Below are positions 61,005 to 64,000 of a stretch of 64,000 nt of DNA, in pieces. Both the position numbers and the translations under genes were made by a program. The DNA comes from Jejuia rubra (GTDB taxonomy: Bacteria; Bacteroidota; Bacteroidia; Flavobacteriales; Flavobacteriaceae). The notes under the pieces are model-generated. The model saw only the letters and a program-made list of their open reading frames with translations. It was not told the origin of the DNA and made no database searches. The first letter of the stretch is position 1. Each line of letters starts with the position of its first letter. The stretch lies in NCBI RefSeq assembly GCF_042684665.1, contig NZ_JBHULY010000025.1:100343-164342 (forward strand), written 5' to 3'.

Positions 61005-62465
61005 ATGAAAAACATAAAAACACTAGGTGAACTAAAGAATACTGGATACCAATCCAAATCCATTAAAGATGAATTAAGGGACAATCTCATTTATAAAATT
61101 AAGAACAAGGAAACCACTTTTGAAGGCGTACATGGATACGAAAACACTGTGATTCCTGAATTGGAACGTGCCATTTTATCCCGACATAACATTAACCTTT
61201 TGGGATTACGAGGACAGGCCAAAACACGCTTAGCGCGTTTGATGTTGAATTTATTGGACGAATTCATTCCTGTGATTGAAGGTTCAGAAATTAATGATGA
61301 TCCATTCAATCCGATTTCGAGATATGCCATTGAAATGATTAAAGAAAGGGGTGATGATACCCCAATTTCGTGGTTACACAGAAGTGAACGGTTTGCAGAA
61401 AAATTAGCAACGCCTGATGTTACGGTTGCTGACATTATAGGCGATGTGGATCCCATCAAGGCGGCCAACTTGAAATTGAGCTATGCAGATGACCGTGTCA
61501 TTCATTACGGCATGATTCCACGGGCCAATCGCTGTATTTTTGTGATTAACGAATTACCAGATTTACAGGCTAGGATTCAAGTAGCACTATTTAATATTTT
61601 GCAGGAAGGGGATATTCAAATTCGTGGGTTTAAAGTGAGGTTGCCTTTGGATATTCAGTTTTTGTTTACGGCAAATCCCGAAGATTATACCAATAGAGGT
61701 AGTATTGTCACCCCCTTAAAAGATAGAATTGGGTCTCAAATTTTAACGCATTATCCTGAAGATATCGAAACTGCCCGAACTATCACTGCTCAAGAAGCCA
61801 AAGTGGTGGAAAGTCAAAAGGAACATATTTTAGTGCCAAGTTTGGCAAAAGACCTATTGGAGCAAATCGTTTTTGAGGCCAGGGAAAGCGAATACATAGA
61901 TGCGAAAAGTGGAGTAAGTGCCCGTTTAAGTATTACGGCATACGAGAATTTATTGAGCACTGCCGAGCGCAGGGTATTGTTGGCCGGAGATAATAATACC
62001 ATGGTCCGTTTAAGTGATTTTATGGGAGTAATTCCCTCTATCACAGGAAAAGTTGAACTGGTGTATGAAGGAGAGCAGGAGGGTGCGGCCGTGGTTGCAT
62101 ATAATTTAATTGGAGAGGCGGTAAAGAGTCTTTTCGAAGAGTTTTTCCCTAAAATTGAAAAACTTAAAAAGCAGGATGAGGAAACACCCTATGACGATAT
62201 TGTATCCTGGTTTTTTAATCAAAAGGATGGCTTCGAACTTTTAGATGATTTGAGGGATAAGGAATACCAATCCTTGTTGGACGGTGTTTCGCCTTTGGAT
62301 GATTTATTAGGGGCTTACCAGCCAAACTTGCGAAAAGAAGAAAGTTACTTCGTAAAGGAATTTGTGTTATGGGCTCTAGCAGAATACAAACAACTGAGCA
62401 AAAACCGCTTTAAGCAAGGTATCCAGTTCAAGGATCCATACGGCAGTTTTATAAGCGGTATTTAA
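61005..62465 (+). CDS. AAA+ ATPase (MoxR/Mg-chelatase-like), partner of the vWA protein
   Basis: 486 residues. Central AAA+ domain (about 45-330): Walker A-like GLRGQAKT, Walker B region FVINELPDL (Asn in place of the usual Asp, Glu retained), sensor-1 Asn in LFTANPEDYTNRG, and sensor-2 Arg in SARLSITAYENL. The C-terminal part (about 340-486) is a helical lid. Similar pairs with vWA proteins assemble or remodel protein complexes using ATP. It is downstream of the vWA gene on the same strand, with the DUF559 cassette between them. Confidence 0.88.
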   Translation: MKNIKTLGELKNTGYQSKSIKDELRDNLIYKIKNKETTFEGVHGYENTVIPELERAILSRHNINLLGLRGQAKTRLARLMLNLLDEFIPVIEGSEINDDPFNPISRYAIEMIKERGDDTPISWLHRSERFAEKLATPDVTVADIIGDVDPIKAANLKLSYADDRVIHYGMIPRANRCIFVINELPDLQARIQVALFNILQEGDIQIRGFKVRLPLDIQFLFTANPEDYTNRGSIVTPLKDRIGSQILTHYPEDIETARTITAQEAKVVESQKEHILVPSLAKDLLEQIVFEARESEYIDAKSGVSARLSITAYENLLSTAERRVLLAGDNNTMVRLSDFMGVIPSITGKVELVYEGEQEGAAVVAYNLIGEAVKSLFEEFFPKIEKLKKQDEETPYDDIVSWFFNQKDGFELLDDLRDKEYQSLLDGVSPLDDLLGAYQPNLRKEESYFVKEFVLWALAEYKQLSKNRFKQGIQFKDPYGSFISGI

Positions 62466-62566
62466 TAGTTTATCCTAAAAAAAACATGTAGTTTATCGAA
62501 AAGTAATAGTAGTGATGGTCTTCATAAGTATTGGGTGTCGTATATTAGGAAAATAAAACGCAAGTC

Positions 62567-63958
62567 ATGATAAAATTTCCTACTTTATTGTTTCTACTAT
62601 TTTTAACTACACGCTTTTGTATTGCGCAAATATCCAATGTCGATTTCTTAAATAGAGATTACCCTTATGGCATAAAGCCTACAAATGTTCAGTCAAATGA
62701 TGTCTATAATGTATATGTTTCATGGCGTAATACATTTGCAACCACTTGTGTCGATGACAGATATAGAATAAAATTTGATACTCCTTCTGAAACCGTATCC
62801 GAAGGTGTTGCTTATGGGATGCTACTATCTGCTTATGCAAACGATAAGGAACTTTTTGATGGTTTATGGTTGTATTATAAAGACTTTTCTAATGCAAACG
62901 GCGTAATGAACTGGAAAATTAATGGATGTACAACTGTAATTGGGCAAAACGGTGCTTCGGATGCAGAGTTAGATGCCGCATTGGCGCTCATGATAGCTGA
63001 TAAAAAATGGGGAAATACAGGTGCTATAAACTACAAAAGTGATGCTGAAGTATTAATAAGTAAAATAAAGGCTCACGAGGTAGAATCTGGAACAAATGTG
63101 TTAAAGCCAGGTGATGCCTGGGGAGGAAGTAATAATACTAATCCATCTTATTTTGCTACTGGATATTTTAGGGCTTTTGGAGAGTATACCAATGATGAAA
63201 CATTCTGGACTGCAGTAGCAAATAAAAGTTATGATATTATTAATGCAAATCTTAGTAAAAATAACGCAGTTTATAATTTGGTTTCGGATTGGTGTGAAGC
63301 AGATGGAGACTATTCTACTCAAGTGGATTGGGCGCATAACAAAGGAAAATCATATTATTATGATGCCGCAAGAACACCTTGGCGAATAGCGGTAGATTAC
63401 ATTTGGTATGGAAATACTAAAGCTCTAGATTATTTGAATTTGTGCAATGGTTTTGTAAATAATCAAGGCGGTTTTAATCAAATTTATCCAGGATACAGTC
63501 AATTGGGTGTTCCAGAAAATACAGGTTATAAAGACCCTACCTTTACAGGTGCATATGCAACGGCTGCGATGTCATCAACAGATCAAAGTTTTGTCAATAA
63601 TGGGTATACAGAAACAAAAAATCAATCTACATCTGCATATTTTGGAGCCACACTAAGAGCTATTTATATGTTTATAATGTCAGGAAATGGTTATAACCCT
63701 ATAACTGAAAGCGTATTAAGTGTTGAAAAAGTAATTGAAGATGATATCACATTTTTTCCCAATCCCACTTCTGATTTTCTACATCTAAATTTTAAAACTC
63801 ACGAAGAAAAAAGTATTAAAATATATGCTCTCAATGGAGTTAATTTGTGGTCTAAAACTATCAGTTCCAAATCAGAGGTAGTAGATACGAGAACTTTTAA
63901 AAGTGGTATTTATATCATAAACATTAATAATTCAAAACCCGTTGTGCATTTTAAATAA
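62567..63958 (+). CDS. Secreted GH8 glycoside hydrolase with T9SS sorting tail
   Basis: 463 residues with a signal peptide (MIKFPTLLFLLFLTTRFCIAQ). GH8 features: DTPSETVSEGVAYGMLLSAY (catalytic Glu), GASDAELDAALALMIAD (Asp signature), and PGDAWGGSNNTNPSYFATGYFRAFGE. Substrates in GH8 include cellulose/licheninan, chitosan and xylan; which one is unknown. The last roughly 75 residues are a T9SS type A C-terminal domain (FPNPTSDFLHLNF ... FKSGIYIININNSKP). The gene is complete and ends 42 bp before the window end. Confidence 0.92.
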   Translation: MIKFPTLLFLLFLTTRFCIAQISNVDFLNRDYPYGIKPTNVQSNDVYNVYVSWRNTFATTCVDDRYRIKFDTPSETVSEGVAYGMLLSAYANDKELFDGLWLYYKDFSNANGVMNWKINGCTTVIGQNGASDAELDAALALMIADKKWGNTGAINYKSDAEVLISKIKAHEVESGTNVLKPGDAWGGSNNTNPSYFATGYFRAFGEYTNDETFWTAVANKSYDIINANLSKNNAVYNLVSDWCEADGDYSTQVDWAHNKGKSYYYDAARTPWRIAVDYIWYGNTKALDYLNLCNGFVNNQGGFNQIYPGYSQLGVPENTGYKDPTFTGAYATAAMSSTDQSFVNNGYTETKNQSTSAYFGATLRAIYMFIMSGNGYNPITESVLSVEKVIEDDITFFPNPTSDFLHLNFKTHEEKSIKIYALNGVNLWSKTISSKSEVVDTRTFKSGIYIININNSKPVVHFK

Positions 63959-64000
63959 TGCTAGTTTTAATATTGTTGATATTTCTATCAAAGACAAACC

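Overview
The window reads as a chromosomal segment of a low-GC member of the Flavobacteriaceae (Bacteroidota). The evidence is the promoter type (TAnnTTTG -7 elements before many genes), C-terminal type IX secretion (T9SS) sorting tails on two secreted enzymes, a fused CcoN-CcoO oxidase subunit, 2TM-domain proteins, a LETM1-like protein and many short hairpin repeats between genes. About 60 genes are recognisable. No rRNA, tRNA, transposase, phage gene or CRISPR array was seen.

Layout. 1-12.9 kb is mostly housekeeping: a truncated TPR protein, Mpl (peptidoglycan recycling), an acyl-CoA synthetase, PyrG, YidC, a MORN-like secreted protein, a fasciclin lipoprotein and MnmA. 13-19.9 kb holds a T9SS subtilase, a nitronate monooxygenase-like enzyme, a MATE exporter, a PAP2 phosphatase, MeaB and a DUF2911 protein. 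20-25 kb has an ECF sigma gene overlapping a membrane protein gene, followed by a DUF4097-like adhesin with an unusual Trp/Glu-rich central region, an M23 peptidase and a NYN-LOTUS protein. 25.4-30.5 kb has a TonB-like protein and a probable signalling operon: DUF2141, TPR, a LytS-type kinase carrying a 2TM domain, two free 2TM proteins, then a LytTR regulator. 30.6-39.7 kb has Fic, SRPBCC, an alpha/beta hydrolase, a LETM1-like protein, a three-gene DUF4331/TPR operon, an SDR, a sigma/anti-sigma pair and a Cu/Zn superoxide dismutase. 39.8-48.6 kb has HemN, a universal stress protein and a TetR-ABC-HlyD-TolC export operon. 48.7-59 kb is a complete cbb3 oxidase cluster (ccoI, S, NO, Q, P, G, H and a SafE-type copper exporter) with a divergent Crp/Fnr regulator. 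59-64 kb has a vWA/AAA+ pair separated by a small DUF559 nuclease gene, then a secreted GH8 glycanase.

Microaerobic circuit. Near-identical ATGA(N6)TCAT palindromes lie before ccoS-NOQPGH, ccoI and hemN. In all three the palindrome centre is exactly 36.5 bp from the last G of a -7 element, which fits class II activation at -41.5 by the Crp/Fnr protein encoded at 58350. A fourth copy precedes the TonB-like gene.

The most unusual content is repetitive and non-coding. (i) Five copies of a 110-220 bp element start with GGGCGTTA, have an internal GGTCGGGCTTTC-like core and end with ATCCCTAACGC. (ii) Seven two-stem hairpin elements share a frame, but their inner stem differs from copy to copy while staying self-complementary. 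Three of them bracket the DUF559 nuclease gene, and one, together with a simpler relative, supplies the last 28 codons of ccoI. A link between the DUF559 protein and these repeats is the best candidate here for an undescribed system, but it is inference from gene position only.
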